From NCBI GenBank assembly GCA_016584305.1, contig JACEEZ010011885.1, positions 1 to 64,000 on the forward strand: DNA of 64,000 bases. Direction: 5' to 3'. Within the stretch, counting starts at the first letter, position 1; each line of letters starts with the position of its first letter. The translations under genes and the position numbers were made by a program. The notes under the pieces are model-generated. The model was not told the origin of the DNA and did not search any database. It saw only the letters and a program-made list of their open reading frames with translations. Origin of the DNA: Chionoecetes opilio (Eukaryota > Arthropoda > Malacostraca > Decapoda > Majidae). This document shows, in pieces, positions 49,719 through 61,449 of this stretch.

Positions 49719-49820
49719 CTCTAGCCTAATCACAGACGTCACTATAAAAATCATGCCTGCGCCACCACGGGCGAGGGCCAACCATCACAGCCCTCAAGTG
49801 AACCTTCAGGGCCTAACATC

Positions 49821-50359
49821 CAGAGCTGGGCACTAAATACATTGAATGTATTTAAATACTAAATACATGGGAGAAATGTATTTAAATACTAAATACTAAA
49901 TACATTTACGAATGTATTTAAATACTAAATACTAAATACATCAATTGTATTTAGATACATTTGTAAATACATTTTAAATACACACAAATTTTAACATGTC
50001 CGAAAAAAATGGATTTCCTTAGGATTTCCTTAGATTTTGGGTTTCCTTAGAAATTTCCTTCTCAGGCCTAAATTTCCTTGAAATCAAGACATTTCCTTGC
50101 AAGTGGAAACACTGGTTCACTGTAACATCAGGGTTGCCAGATAGTTGGGCGGGTTTATGGCCAAATTAACTGATAAAAAAGTATTTACATTTTTATATTA
50201 AATGTATTTAAATACAATGTATTTAAATACTCATAAAAGTATTTAAATACTGTATTTAAATACATGACAACCAATATATTTATAAATACATTTCTAAATA
50301 CACAAATGTATTTAAATACGTATTTATATACAATTGTATTTAAATACTGCCCAACTCTG
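49821..50359. mobile_element. Second hAT-type MITE, GTATTTAAATAC-rich, unit 1
   Basis: 539 bp with termini CAGAGCTGGGCA and TGCCCAACTCTG, flanked by the exact 8-bp duplication CTAACATC (49813-49820, 50360-50367). Both ends are built from repeated AAATAC/GTATTTAAATAC palindromes; the middle (about 49990-50165) is a TTTCCTTAG-rich unique part. It has no coding capacity. Confidence 0.9.
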
Positions 50360-50662
50360 CTAACATCCAACCCCTGGAGAGCCTACAGGCGCTATATACC
50401 AGAAGTAAAACTGCATAAGCACTGCTCCAAGCTTATCTGAGTGACATTACAGCAGCATATAGCACACTTACTGTACTTCATATCTGTAAAGGTTCCAGTG
50501 TGCGGTCAGGCCTGTTTAAATCACACTGCCTCCACAAAGTCTGAGGTGCAGTCCATGCCAGTCTAAACCTCAGCGGTTTTTTTAGAGTCTAGGCAAGCGC
50601 CCATAGAGGGAACAGCGGGGGGGGGGGGGAGGCGGTCCAGGAGGCTAGGAAGTTAATACACC

Positions 50663-50920
50663 AGGTTAGGCTAGGTTAGGGTTTAGTTAACGCAATTTTT
50701 TTGCTCTATAGGACCAGAATTATCTATACATAATTGGGAGTATGATTTATGTTTACCTTAATGGATTTTGAGAAACATTCTCTCTATGAGCTTCCGTCGC
50801 AAATCACTACTTTCAGAGATATAAGATGTTTATAATAAGAAGGAGAGTGTATACAGGAGATATGAAAATGAACTAACCTAACCTCACCTTTTAACTCACT
50901 TTCCTAACCTAACCTAACCT
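50663..50920. repeat. Telomere-like TTAGG and CCTAA motifs, unit 1
   Basis: GGTTAGGCTAGGTTAGGG at 50663-50680 and three CCTAA repeats at 50903-50920, in opposite orientation about 220 bp apart. TTAGG is the ancestral arthropod telomere repeat. Unit 3 has four CCTAA repeats (60043-60065). Confidence 0.7.
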
Positions 50921-52255
50921 CACGTGTTAACCTCCTAAGTAAAGCCAAATTCGATCAAAAAGTGTCCGTGGCAAGGAAAAAACCAAGGCGATGCAGGTCA
51001 CACAAGGAAGAACTTAAAGTAATCGTCCAGACCCATTTTTTCTTTGCATACTTATGTTGAATGTTCATTCAAAATACCTAATCCACAAAAATAATTCATT
51101 TCCACGCCATTATTTCCCTAAAAACATGACTTTGTAAAAAGCGCGTTAAAACTCAAAGCCCATTCAGCTGTGGATGGAAAACTTGCTGATGATGTCACGG
51201 CAGAAGCCTCCAAGCCTGCCCTGATACAAATACGTGTAAACTCAGAAAAAATATAGTCTTTGAAGATTTTTGGTGTTTCTGATTTTTTTTTTTTGGCGAA
51301 TGCATATACTTGCATCCTTCATGGGTACAGCAAGAAAACTGTGCCTTTCCAAGATGCTTTGCACCCATTTCTGACTTTTATTTGGCAGGTTATGTGTGTG
51401 CAGCGCCGGAGTGGCGTGTGAGAGGCGTGCGGCTAGAACAATTGCCATGCCAGACCAACTTTTCGGTACCATTCAGGTGGCAAGGTTCATGGTGATTTTG
51501 TGTTAGTGGATGCCTAAAGTTAATGATCGAGGTGATAGCACTTTCAAATGAGTAGCTTTCTGGTAGTTTTCAGCCGTCAACATGAAAGGGTGTGGAAAAT
51601 CTGAAAACCGAAATTTGGGTAGGGAAACAAAAAAGCCTATAATTTAACGATGGTTGATCAAGTTTAACAATTATACCTCAAAATGTTTGTTTAGGTAACC
51701 CTAACTGATTATAGCATTTTATTCGATTCATTATGTCACTAGTTTCACCAGAGGTCAAAAGGTCAATTTCAAAGGTTGCTAAAATTGCAAAGGGTAATAT
51801 ATAAGACAAAAACAACGTATAAATGACCTAGTCATTTTTTAAACTTCAAAAATGCATTTTAGAGACCTTAAACATGTAAATAGGTAATATTAAAATAATT
51901 TTAAAGACAATCACTATCAGCAATACGTAGAGAAAATATTAAATAAAAACATTATCGTCATGTTTATGAGCTAAATATCCAAAATGTACGGATAGTACAA
52001 GGTTATCTAAAAAGAATGTAACCTTTAGATTAAGAATGATACAATAAAAAGTAGTTAAGATATGGTGGTTTTTGGGGGGAGGAAGGTTAATTTAAAATTA
52101 ATGAGTTTTTAAGATATATAACCAGTTAACATCAAAGGTCGGCTTAGGCAGATACCACAACACATTCTGCACATTGTCTTTTTTGACCTCAACTGGCCTG
52201 CTTCGCCTTTCCATCATACAAAGTATGCAGTTGTACCCTTTGCTTGCTCAATCAA
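50921..52255. other. Non-coding part of the inverted-repeat element, unit 1
   Basis: Homologous to 55516-56895 and 60066-61445, but from about 51100 on riddled with one-base losses. Contains no recognised gene. Confidence 0.55.
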
Positions 52256-52900
52256 GTCAATCATCTTCTCTTCGTCATCATGATCAGATTCAATATCTAC
52301 TGACACTCAACTAAATCATCTCTCATATTCGCACAGTACTGTAACTTCACATCGTGTGCATTTTAACCACCTTGTCAAGCGCACAACTTACCCTTCCTTG
52401 CAATTCGCTTGCCATGACAAGCCATCAGTTCAATCACAGCACCTGGTGCTGGCTGCCCTCCATCAGTCAATAACAAGAATGCCATGTACATCCCTCTTAT
52501 CAACCATGTCCCTCTGGCTCATCGTAATGTCGGTTGCTTCTCGAGGCTCGTTCCATACGCCAGCTGATATTATAATTGGGCGTCCATAGCATGCTTTGTG
52601 AGGGTGTCCTCGTATGGTGTGGAAGATTGATCCACGCTCCTTCTTGGCAAAGAACTAGTCATGTCGCAGTTGATTAACCACAAGAGTTTGGTGGTTGGTC
52701 ATACATAAGGCAAGGGGAAGTCTTGCAAATTATTCAATGTTTCAGTAGAAAGCTTCAAGTATCTCCAAAGACTTTTGAATGTTCCAAGAACACTTCATTT
52801 AGTCGCATTCATCAAATGGCCTATTTTAGGATAATGCAGTGTATCACAATTTATATTGTGATAATGATCAAGTATGCCAGGTAGCATTGTAGAAAATTAT
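52256..52900 (-). pseudogene. PIN/XPG-like + CXC protein, 3' fragment, unit 1
   Basis: Third and most damaged copy of the gene fragment described at 56899-57480. Small deletions break every frame; many are probably sequence errors. Confidence 0.5.
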
Positions 52901-53047
52901 GTAGAAAATTACTCATGCATCAGCCTTTTGACTATGCCTAGGATAATAGGTCTACAGTGAAGCCCTGCATTTCCCTAATATGACTCACATGTAACCAAGT
53001 GCTGTGTACTGTGCAATGTACATGCAAATATGTAACACACAGTACAT

Positions 53048-53096
53048 GACTTCTCGGTTGTGAACCGAGCGTGCTAATCACTACACTACGGAGTAC
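53048..53096 (-). repeat. SINE head remnant at unit 1/2 border
   Basis: The first ~49 bp of the tRNA-Val-like SINE head, cut by the tandem-duplication join. Confidence 0.8.
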
Positions 53097-53106
53097 AAAA
53101 GATCGT

Positions 53107-53219
53107 GTCAGAGGTGGGATTCGAACCCACGCCCTCAGAGAGGACCAGAATGCCCGCCTCCCTTATCGGGGGAGAAGTTACCTTGAGTCTGGCGCCTTAG
53201 ACCGCTCGGCCACCCTGAC
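53107..53219 (-). tRNA. tRNA-Leu(CAA) with intron, unit 2
   Basis: Identical in all stems, anticodon and intron to the copy at 48505-48617, with the same TTTT terminator and upstream TATATA. Confidence 0.88.
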
Positions 53220-54007
53220 TATATATACCCTGTGTGTGTGTGTGTTGCCCTACTTTGCAACACCAGGTTAAATGTTTGAAAAGATTAATGTGCGTGACAC
53301 TTTATTAAATCTGTACTTACTCTAACCGGGCTTACCTCAGCCACGGGGTGTTTAAAACGGCGTACTTAAATGTGCGCCGTCCTACTGCGTGTTAAATGTG
53401 TTGGGGAGGTGTGTGGGGGGAGGTTGTGGTGATGATGGTGGTGGGTGTGCGGAGGGCAGGGAGGGAGTGGCGGGGAAGTAGGTAGGGAATGGGTTGGATG
53501 GTGGTAGTGGTAAGGGGGCGAAATGGAGTGGTGGGGATGTAGGAGGGAGTGCTGGAGGGGGGGAATAGATGACTGGTGTGGTGGGGTGTTGGGTGAGGTG
53601 GGGGTGTTGAGAGGGTGGGAAGAGTAGCACTGTGTGTCTAATGAGTGTGATGTTAAGTTATAGTGTTGTGAAAGGGATTGTGTGTATGTATCTGTTGTCT
53701 GTGTGTGTGTGCGTGTGTGGGTATTAGTGGACCAGAGTCAAATAGTAAAAACCCTATTTTCTCCCTTCCAATTTCCACCTCCTACATCACCACCATCACC
53801 ATTGCATCAGTGGAAGCGATAGTCGAGTGGTTAGCGTCTGGAAGTGGCGAGCTCGGTGTCTCAAGTTCGAATCCCGCCAAGTGCCAAAATCTTTCGGCAA
53901 CTGCCGAATGGCCTAATATAAGGACACTCACATGCTGCCCATAAACTCTACCTTCGACTGCGAGTGCATCGGGACACAGGGGGGCAGGGCAGATTGAGCC
54001 TCTAGCC

Positions 54008-54315
54008 CAGTGGTTCCCAACCTTTTTTCTGTCGTTTCCCCCTTCAACCAGTTCAACCATCCGGATTTCCCCCTTCATATGAAAAAAAGTTGCCAAAACA
54101 CAAAATTTGCTTGCTTAATAACACAAGTATATAGACACTATCTTCTACAGTATATCTATATATACGTGAAGAAAAGTCAATAGCCGTATTCTAAGAAACT
54201 TTTTTTTCTGTCGACTAAATGCTAGTAATTTAGATGTCCCTCAGGATAAATTTCCCCCTTAGAATCCTGAAATTTCACCCCAAGGTGGAAATTTCCCCCA
54301 GGTTGGGAAATACTG
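54008..54315. mobile_element. hAT-type MITE, unit 2
   Basis: A 308-bp copy with the same 8-bp CTCTAGCC duplication (54000-54007, 54316-54323), inherited through the tandem duplication. Confidence 0.9.
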
Positions 54316-54414
54316 CTCTAGCCTAATCACAGACGTCACTATAAAAATCATGCCTCGCCACCACGGGCGGGCCAACCATCACAGCCCTCAAGTGAACCTC
54401 CAGGGCCTAACATC

Positions 54415-54951
54415 CAGAGCTGGGCACTAAATACATTGAATGTATTTAAATACTAAATACACGGGAGAAATGTATTTAAATACTAAATACTAAATACATT
54501 TACGAATGTATTTAAATACTAAATACTAAATACATCAATTGTATTTAGATACATTTGTAAATACATTTTAAATACACACAAATTTTAACATGTCCGAAAA
54601 AAATGGATTTCCTTAGGATTTCCTTAGATTTTGGGTTTCCTTAGAAATTTCCTTCTCAGGCCTAAATTTCCTTGAAATCAGACATTTCCTTGCAAGTGGA
54701 AACACTGGTTCACTGTAACATCAGGGTTGCCAGATAGTTGGGCGGGTTTATGGCCAAATTAACTGATAAAAAAGTATTTACATTTTTATATTAAATGTAT
54801 TTAAATACAATGTATTTAAATACTCATAAAAGTATTTAAAAACTGTATTTAAATACATGACAACCAATATATTTATAAATACATTTCTAAATACACAAAT
54901 GTATTTAAATACGTATTTAAAACAATTGTATTTAAATACTGCCCAACTCTG
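54415..54951. mobile_element. Second hAT-type MITE, unit 2
   Basis: A 537-bp copy flanked by CTAACATC (54407-54414, 54952-54959). Confidence 0.9.
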
Positions 54952-54959
54952 CTAACATC

Positions 54960-56898
54960 CAACCCCTGGAGAGCCTACAGGCGCTATATACCAGAAGTAA
55001 AACTGCATAAGCACTGCTCCAAGCTTATCTGAGTGACATTACAGCAGCATATAGCACACTTACTGTACTTCATATCTGCAAAGGTTCCAGTGTGCGGTCA
55101 GGCCTGTTTAAATCACACTGCCTCTACAAAGTCTGAGGTGCAGTCCATGCCAGTCTAAACCTCAGCGGTTTTTTTAGAGTCTAGGCAAGCGCCCATAGAG
55201 GGAACAGCGGGGGGGGGGGGGGGGAGGCGGTCCAGGAGGCTAGGAAGTTAATACACCAGGTTAGGCTAGGTTAGGGTTTAGTTAACGCAATTTTTTTGCT
55301 CTATAGGACCAGAATTATCTATACATAATTGGGAGTATGATTTATGTTTACCTTAATGGATTTTGAGAAACATTCTCTCTATGAGCTTCCGTCGCAAATC
55401 ACTACTTTCAGAGATATAAGATGTTTATAATAAGAAGGAGAGTGTATACAGGAGATATGAAAATGAACTAACCTAACCTCACCTTTTAACTCACTTTCCT
55501 AACCTAACCTAACCTCACGTGTTAACCTCCTAAGTAAAGCCAAATTCGATCAAAAAGTGTCCGTGGCAAGGAAAAAACCAAGGCGATGCAGGTCACACAA
55601 GGAAGAACTTAAAGTAATCGTCCAGACCCATTTTTTCTTTGCATAATTATGTTGAATGTTCATTCAAAATACCTAATCCACAAAAAATAATTCATTTCCA
55701 CGCCTTATTTCCCTAAAAACATGACTTTTGTAAAAAGCGCGGGAAAAACAACAGCCCCATTCCAGCTGTGGATGGAAACTTGCTGATGATGTCACGGCAG
55801 GAAGCCTCCAAGCCCTGCCCTGATACAAATACACGTAGACTCAGAAAAAAATATAGTCTTTGAAGATTTTTGGGTGTTTCTGATATTTTTTTTTTGCGAT
55901 ATGGCATATACTTGCATCCTTCATGGGTACAGCAAGAAAGCTGTGCCTTTCCAGAGAGCTTTGCACCCATTTCCGACCTATTTGGCCAGGTTATGTGTGT
56001 GCAGCGCCGGGGAGTGGCGTGTGAGAGGCGTGCGGCTAGACAATTAGTCCATGGGCCAGACAACTTTTCGGTACCATCTCAGGTGGCAAAGGTTCATGGT
56101 GATTTTGTGTTAGTTGGATGCCTAAAGTTAATGAATTGAGGTGATAGCACTTTCAAATGAGTAGCTTTCTGGTAGTTTTCAGCCGTCAAACATGAAAGGG
56201 TGTGGAAAATCTGAAAACCGAAATTTGGGGGTAGGGGAAACAAAAACGCCTATAATTTAACGATGGTTTGATCAAGTTTAACAATTATACCTCAAAATGT
56301 TTGTTTAGGTAACCCCTAACTGATTATAGGCATTTTATTCAGATTCATTATGTCACTAGGTCACCAGAGGTCAAAAGGTCACAAATTTCAAAGGTTGCTT
56401 AAAATCTGGCAAAGGGTAATATATAAGACAAAAACAACGGTATAAAATGACCTAGTCATTTTTTAAACCTTCAAAAAGTGCATTTTAGAGACCTTACAAC
56501 AATTTAAAATAGGTAATATTAAATAATTTTGAAAGAAAATCACTATACAGCAATACGTAGAGAAGAATATTAAAATAAAAACATTATCGTCATGTTTATG
56601 AGCTAAATATCCAAAATGTACGGGATAGTTACAAGGTTATCTACATAATGAATGTAACCTTTAAGATTAAGAATGATACAATTGAAAAGTAGTTAAGATA
56701 TGGTGGGTTTTTTGGGGGGAGGAAGGTAATAAAATTACATTGAGTTTTTAAGATATATAACCAGTGTAACATCAAAGGTCGCTTCAAGCAGATACCACAA
56801 CACATTGCTGCAACATTGTCTTTTTTGACCTCAACTGGCCTGCTTTGCCTTTCCATCATAATAAGTATGCAGTTGTACCCAATGCTTGCTCAATCAAG
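54960..56898. other. Non-coding middle part, unit 2
   Basis: Contains a G-run near 55210, the TTAGG/CCTAA motifs (55260-55515) and AT-rich sequence. A minus-strand frame at 56063-55713 is open but shows no recognised domain and overlaps the inverted-repeat arms of the element. Confidence 0.5.
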
Positions 56899-57480
56899 TC
56901 AATCATCTTCATCTTCGTCATCATGATCAGATTCAATATCTACTGACACCTCAACCTCATCTTCTCTCATATTCGCACAGTACTGTAACTTGCACATCGG
57001 TGTGCATTTTAACCCCTTGTCCAAGCACACACATTACCCTTCCTTGCAAGTTCGCTTGCACTGACAAGCCATCAGTTCAATCACAGCACCTGGTGCTGGC
57101 TGCCCTCCCATCCAGTCAATAACAAGAATGCCATGTACATCCCTCTTTCAACCATGTCCCTCTGGCTCAGGTAATGTCGGTTGCTTCTCGAGGCTCGTTT
57201 CCATACGCCAGCTTGATAATTATAATTTGCGCGCATAGCATGCTTTGTGAGGGTGTCCTCGTATGGTGGGAGAAGATTTGATTCCACCGCTCCTCTCTTG
57301 GCAAAGAACAAGTCATGTCGCAGTTGATTAACCACAAGAGTTTTGGTGGTTGGTGCATACATAAGGCAAGTGAAGTCTTGCAAATTTTCAAATGTTTCAG
57401 TAGAAAGCTTCCAAGTATCTCCAAGACTTTTGAATGTTCCAAGGAACACTTCATTTAGTCGCATTCTATCAAATGGTCCT
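56899..57480 (-). pseudogene. PIN/XPG-like + CXC protein, 3' exon, unit 2
   Basis: The minus strand from the splice-acceptor-like AAAATAG reads GPFDRMRLNEVFLGTFKSLG, continues TKTLVVNQLRHDLFFAKRG and then, after a shift near 57215 and a TGA near 57162, reads LVIDWMGGQPAPGAVIELMA. The cysteine cluster CQCKRTCKEG, then CVCLDKGLKCTPMCKLQYC (with a stop between) lies at 56980-57065 and resembles a Tesmin/CXC module. An acidic DHDDEDEDD end precedes the stop at 56899-56901. The upstream exon is absent because the duplication join cuts the intron. Confidence 0.6.
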
Positions 57481-57764
57481 ATTTTAGGATAATGCAGTGT
57501 ATCACAACTTATATTGTGATAATGATCAAGTATGCCAGGTAGCATTGTAGAAAATATTATGTAGATATTACTCATGCATCAGCCTTTTGACTAGCCTAGG
57601 ATAATAGGTCTACAGTGAAGCCCTGCATTTCCCTAATATGACTCACATGTAACCAAGTGCTGTGTACTGTGCAATGTACATGCAAATATGTAACACACAG
57701 TACATGACTTCTCGGTTGTGAACCGAGCGTGCTAATCACTACACTACGGAGTACAAAAGATCGT

Positions 57765-57871
57765 GTCAGAGGGGATCGAACCACCCTCAAGGGACCGAAT
57801 GCCCGCCTCCCTTATCGGGGGAGGAAGTTACCTTGAGTCTGGCGCCCTTAGACCGCTCGGCCACCCTGGAC
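57765..57871 (-). pseudogene. Damaged tRNA-Leu(CAA) copy, unit 3
   Basis: Same gene with several missing and added bases in the acceptor, T arm and variable arm. Since the neighbourhood is full of single-base losses this may be sequence error rather than real decay. Confidence 0.6.
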
Positions 57872-58619
57872 TATATATGACCTGTGTGTGTTGTGTGTTT
57901 GCCCTACTTGACACACCAGGTTAATGTTGAAAGATTAATGTGCGTGACATTATTAAATCTGTACTACTCTACCGGGCCTTTACTCAGCACGGGGTGTTAA
58001 AACGGCTACTTAAATGTGCGCAGTCATACTGCGTGTTACAATGTTGGGAGCTGTGTGGGGGAGGTTGTGGTGATGATGGTGGTGGGTTGCGGAGGGCAGG
58101 GAGGGAGTGGCGGGGAAGTAGAGGGAAGGGTTGATTGGTTGTGGTAAGGGGCGAAAAGGAGTGGTGGGATGTAGGAGGAGTGTGGAGGGGGGGAATAGAT
58201 GACTGTGTGATGGGTGTTGGGTGAGGTGGGGTGTTGAGAGGGTGGGAAGAGTAGCACTGTGTGTCTAATGAGTTGTGATGTTAAGTTATAGTGTGTGAAA
58301 GGGATTGTGTGTATGTATCTGTTGTCTGTGTGTGTGTGCGTGTGTGGGTATAGTGGACCAGAGTCAAATAGTAAAAACCCTATTTCTCCTTCCAATTTCC
58401 ACCTCCTAATCACCACCATCACCATTGCATAGTGGAAGGATAAATGATGGTTAGCGTCGGAGTGGCGAGCTCCCGTGTCTCAAGTTCGAATCCGCCAAGT
58501 GCCAAAATCTTTCGGCAACTGCCGAATTGCCTAATTAAGGACCTCACGTGCTGACCCCTAACTCTACCTTCGATGCGAGGCATCGGACACAGGGGGCAGG
58601 GCAGATTGAGCCTCTAGCC

Positions 58620-58906
58620 CAGTGGTTCCCAACCTTTTTTCTGTCGTTTCCCCTTCAACCAGTTCAACCATCGATTTCCCCTTCATATGAAAAAAAAGTT
58701 GCCAAACACAATTGCTTGCTTAATAACACAAGTATATAGACACTATTTCTACAGTATATCTATAATACGAAGAAAATCAATAGCCGTATTCTAGAAACTT
58801 TTTTTCTGTCGACTAAATGCTAGTATTTAGATGTCCTCAGATAAAATTCCCCCTTAGAATCCTGAAATTTCACCCAAAGGTGGAATTCCCCAGGTTTGGA
58901 AATCTG
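58620..58906. mobile_element. hAT-type MITE, unit 3
   Basis: A shortened copy (287 bp by single-base losses) still flanked by CTCTAGCC (58612-58619) and a one-base variant of it (58907-58915). Confidence 0.8.
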
Positions 58907-59007
58907 CTCTTAGCCTAATCACAGACGTTCACTATAAAATCATGCCTGCGCCATCCACGGCGAGGGCCAACCATCACAGCCCTCAGTGAACCTCCATGGC
59001 CTAACAT

Positions 59008-59518
59008 CAGAGCTGGGCATAAATAATTTAATGTATTTAAAATACTAAATACACGGGAGAATGTATTTAATACTAAAAACTAATACATTTACGAGGTTAT
59101 TTAAATACTAATACTAAATACATCAATTGATTTAGATACATTTGTTAAATACATTTAAATACACACCAAATTTTAACATGTCCGAAAAAATGGATTTCCT
59201 AGGATTTCCTTAGATTTGGGTTCCTGAAAATTCCTTCTCAGGCCTAAATTTTCTTGAAATCAGGACATTCCTTGCAAGGGAAAACTGGTTACACTGTAAC
59301 AAACAGGTTGCCAGATAGTGGCGGGTTTGGCCAAACTTAACTGATAAAAAGTATTTACAGTTTTATATTAAATGTATTTAAATACAATGCTCTTAAATAC
59401 TCAAAAAGTATTAAATAGGTATTTGAAATAGATGACAACCAAATATTTAAAATACTTTCTAAATACACAAATGTATTAAATACTATTTAATAATTGATTT
59501 AAATACTGCCCAGCCTCG
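59008..59518. mobile_element. Second hAT-type MITE, unit 3
   Basis: Eroded copy with the same flanks. The terminal C merges with the left duplication, and the right end reads GCCCAGCCTCG. Confidence 0.75.
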
Positions 59519-61449
59519 CTAAATCCAAACCCTGGAGAGCTACAGGCGCTATATACCAGAAGTAAAACTGCATAAGCACTGCTCAAGCTTATCTGAGTGA
59601 CATTACGCAGCATATAGCCACTTACTGTACTTCAAACTGCAAAGGTTCCATGTGCGTCAGGCCTGTTAATCACACTGCCTTACAAGTCTGAGGTGCAGTC
59701 CATGCCGTCTAAACTCAGCGTGTTTTTTTAGAGTCTAGGCAAGCGCCCATAGGGAACAGCGGGGGGGGGGGGAGGCGGTCCAGGAGGCTAGGAAGTTAAT
59801 ACACCAGGTTAGGCTAGGTTAGGGTTTAGTTAACGCAATTTTTTTGCTCTATAGGACCAGAATTATCTATACATAATTGGGAGTATGATATGTTTACCTT
59901 AATGGATTTTGAGAAACATTCTCTCTATGAGCTTCCGTCGCAAATCACTACTTTCAGAGATATAAGATGTTTATAATAAGAAGGAGAATGTATACAGGAG
60001 ATATGAAAATGAACTAACCTAACCTCACCTTTTAACTCACTTTCCTAACCTAACCTAACCTAACCTCACGTGTTAACCTCCTAAGTAAAGCCAAATTCGA
60101 TCAAAAAGTGTCCGTGGCAAGGAAAAAACCAAGGCGATGCAGGTCACACAAGGAAGAACTTAAAGTAATCGTCCAGACCCATTTTTTCTTTGCATAATTA
60201 TGTTGAATGTTCATTCAAAATACCTAATCCACAAAAAATTATTCATTTCCACGCCTTATTTCCCTAAAAACATGACTTTTGTAAAAAGCGCGGGAAAAAC
60301 AACAGCCCCATTCCAGCTGTGGATGGAAACTTGCTGATGATGTCACGGCAGGAAGCCTCCAAGCCCTGCCCTGATACAAATACACGTAGACTCAGAAAAA
60401 AATATAGTCTTTGAAGATTTTTGGGTGTTTCTGATATTTTTTTTTTGCGATATGGCATATACTTGCATCCTTCATGGGTACAGCAAGAAAGCTGTGCCTT
60501 TCCAGAGAGCTTTGCACCCATTTCCGACCTATTTGGCCAGGTTATGTGTGTGCAGCGCCGGGGAGTGGCGTGTGAGAGGCGTGCGGCTAGACAATTAGTC
60601 CATGGGCCAGACAACTTTTCGGTACCATCTCAGGTGGCAAAGGTTCATGGTAATTTTGTGTTAGTTGGATGCCTAAAGTTAATGAATTGAGGTGATAGCA
60701 CTTTCAAATGAGTAGCTTTCTGGTAGTTTTCAGCCGTCAAACATGAAAGGGTGTGGAAAATCTGAAAACCGAAATTTGGGGGTAGGGGAAACAAAAACGC
60801 CTATAATTTAACGATGGTTTGATCAAGTTTAACAATTATACCTCAAAATGTTTGTTTAGGTAACCCCTAACTGATTATAGGCATTTTATTCAGATTCATT
60901 ATGTCACTAGGTCACCAGAGGTCAAAAGGTCACAAATTTCAAAGGTTGCTTAAAATCTGGCAAAGGGTAATATATAAGGCAAAAACAACGGTATAAAATG
61001 ACCTAGTCATTTTTTAAACCTTCAAAAAGTGCATTTTAGAGACCTTACAACAATTTAAAATAGGTAATATTAAATAATTTTGAAAGAAAATCACTATACA
61101 GCAATACGTAGAGAAGAATATTAAAATAAAAACATTATTGTCATGTTTATGAGCTAAATATCCAAAATGTACGGGATAGTTACAAGGTTATCTACATAAT
61201 GAATGTAACCTTTAAGATTAAGAATGATACAATTGAAAAGTAGTTAAGATATGGTGGGTTTTTTGGGGGGAGGAAGGTAATAAAATTACATTGAGTTTTT
61301 AAGATATATAACCAGTGTAACATCAAAGGTACCTTCAAGCAGATACCACAACACATTGCTGCAACATTGTCTTTTTTGACCTCAACTGGCCTGCTTTGCC
61401 TTTCCATCATAATAAGTATGCAGTTGTACCCAATGCTTGCTCAATCATG
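59519..61449. other. Non-coding middle part, unit 3
   Basis: Contains the telomere-like motifs and, from about 60340, the left arm of the long inverted repeat. No recognised gene. Confidence 0.5.

Larger units (their letters stand above)
49208..50450 (+). mobile_element. tRNA-like SINE carrying two MITEs, unit 1
   Basis: A box TAGTCGAGTGG (49220-49230) and B box GTTCGAATCCC (49268-49278) mark a tRNA-derived head. The body contains CGGCAACTGCCG and is split by the MITEs at 49411 and 49821. The 3' limit is uncertain; sequence homologous between units continues without a tail. Copies begin at about 53811 and 58432. Confidence 0.6.

Noticed and set aside
55713..56063. Minus-strand 116-codon frame with CCTHEGC, considered as a THAP-type zinc finger
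   Set aside because: It lacks the expected C-x-C-H spacing and proline/tryptophan landmarks, and lies in the inverted-repeat arm with poly-T-dependent frame.
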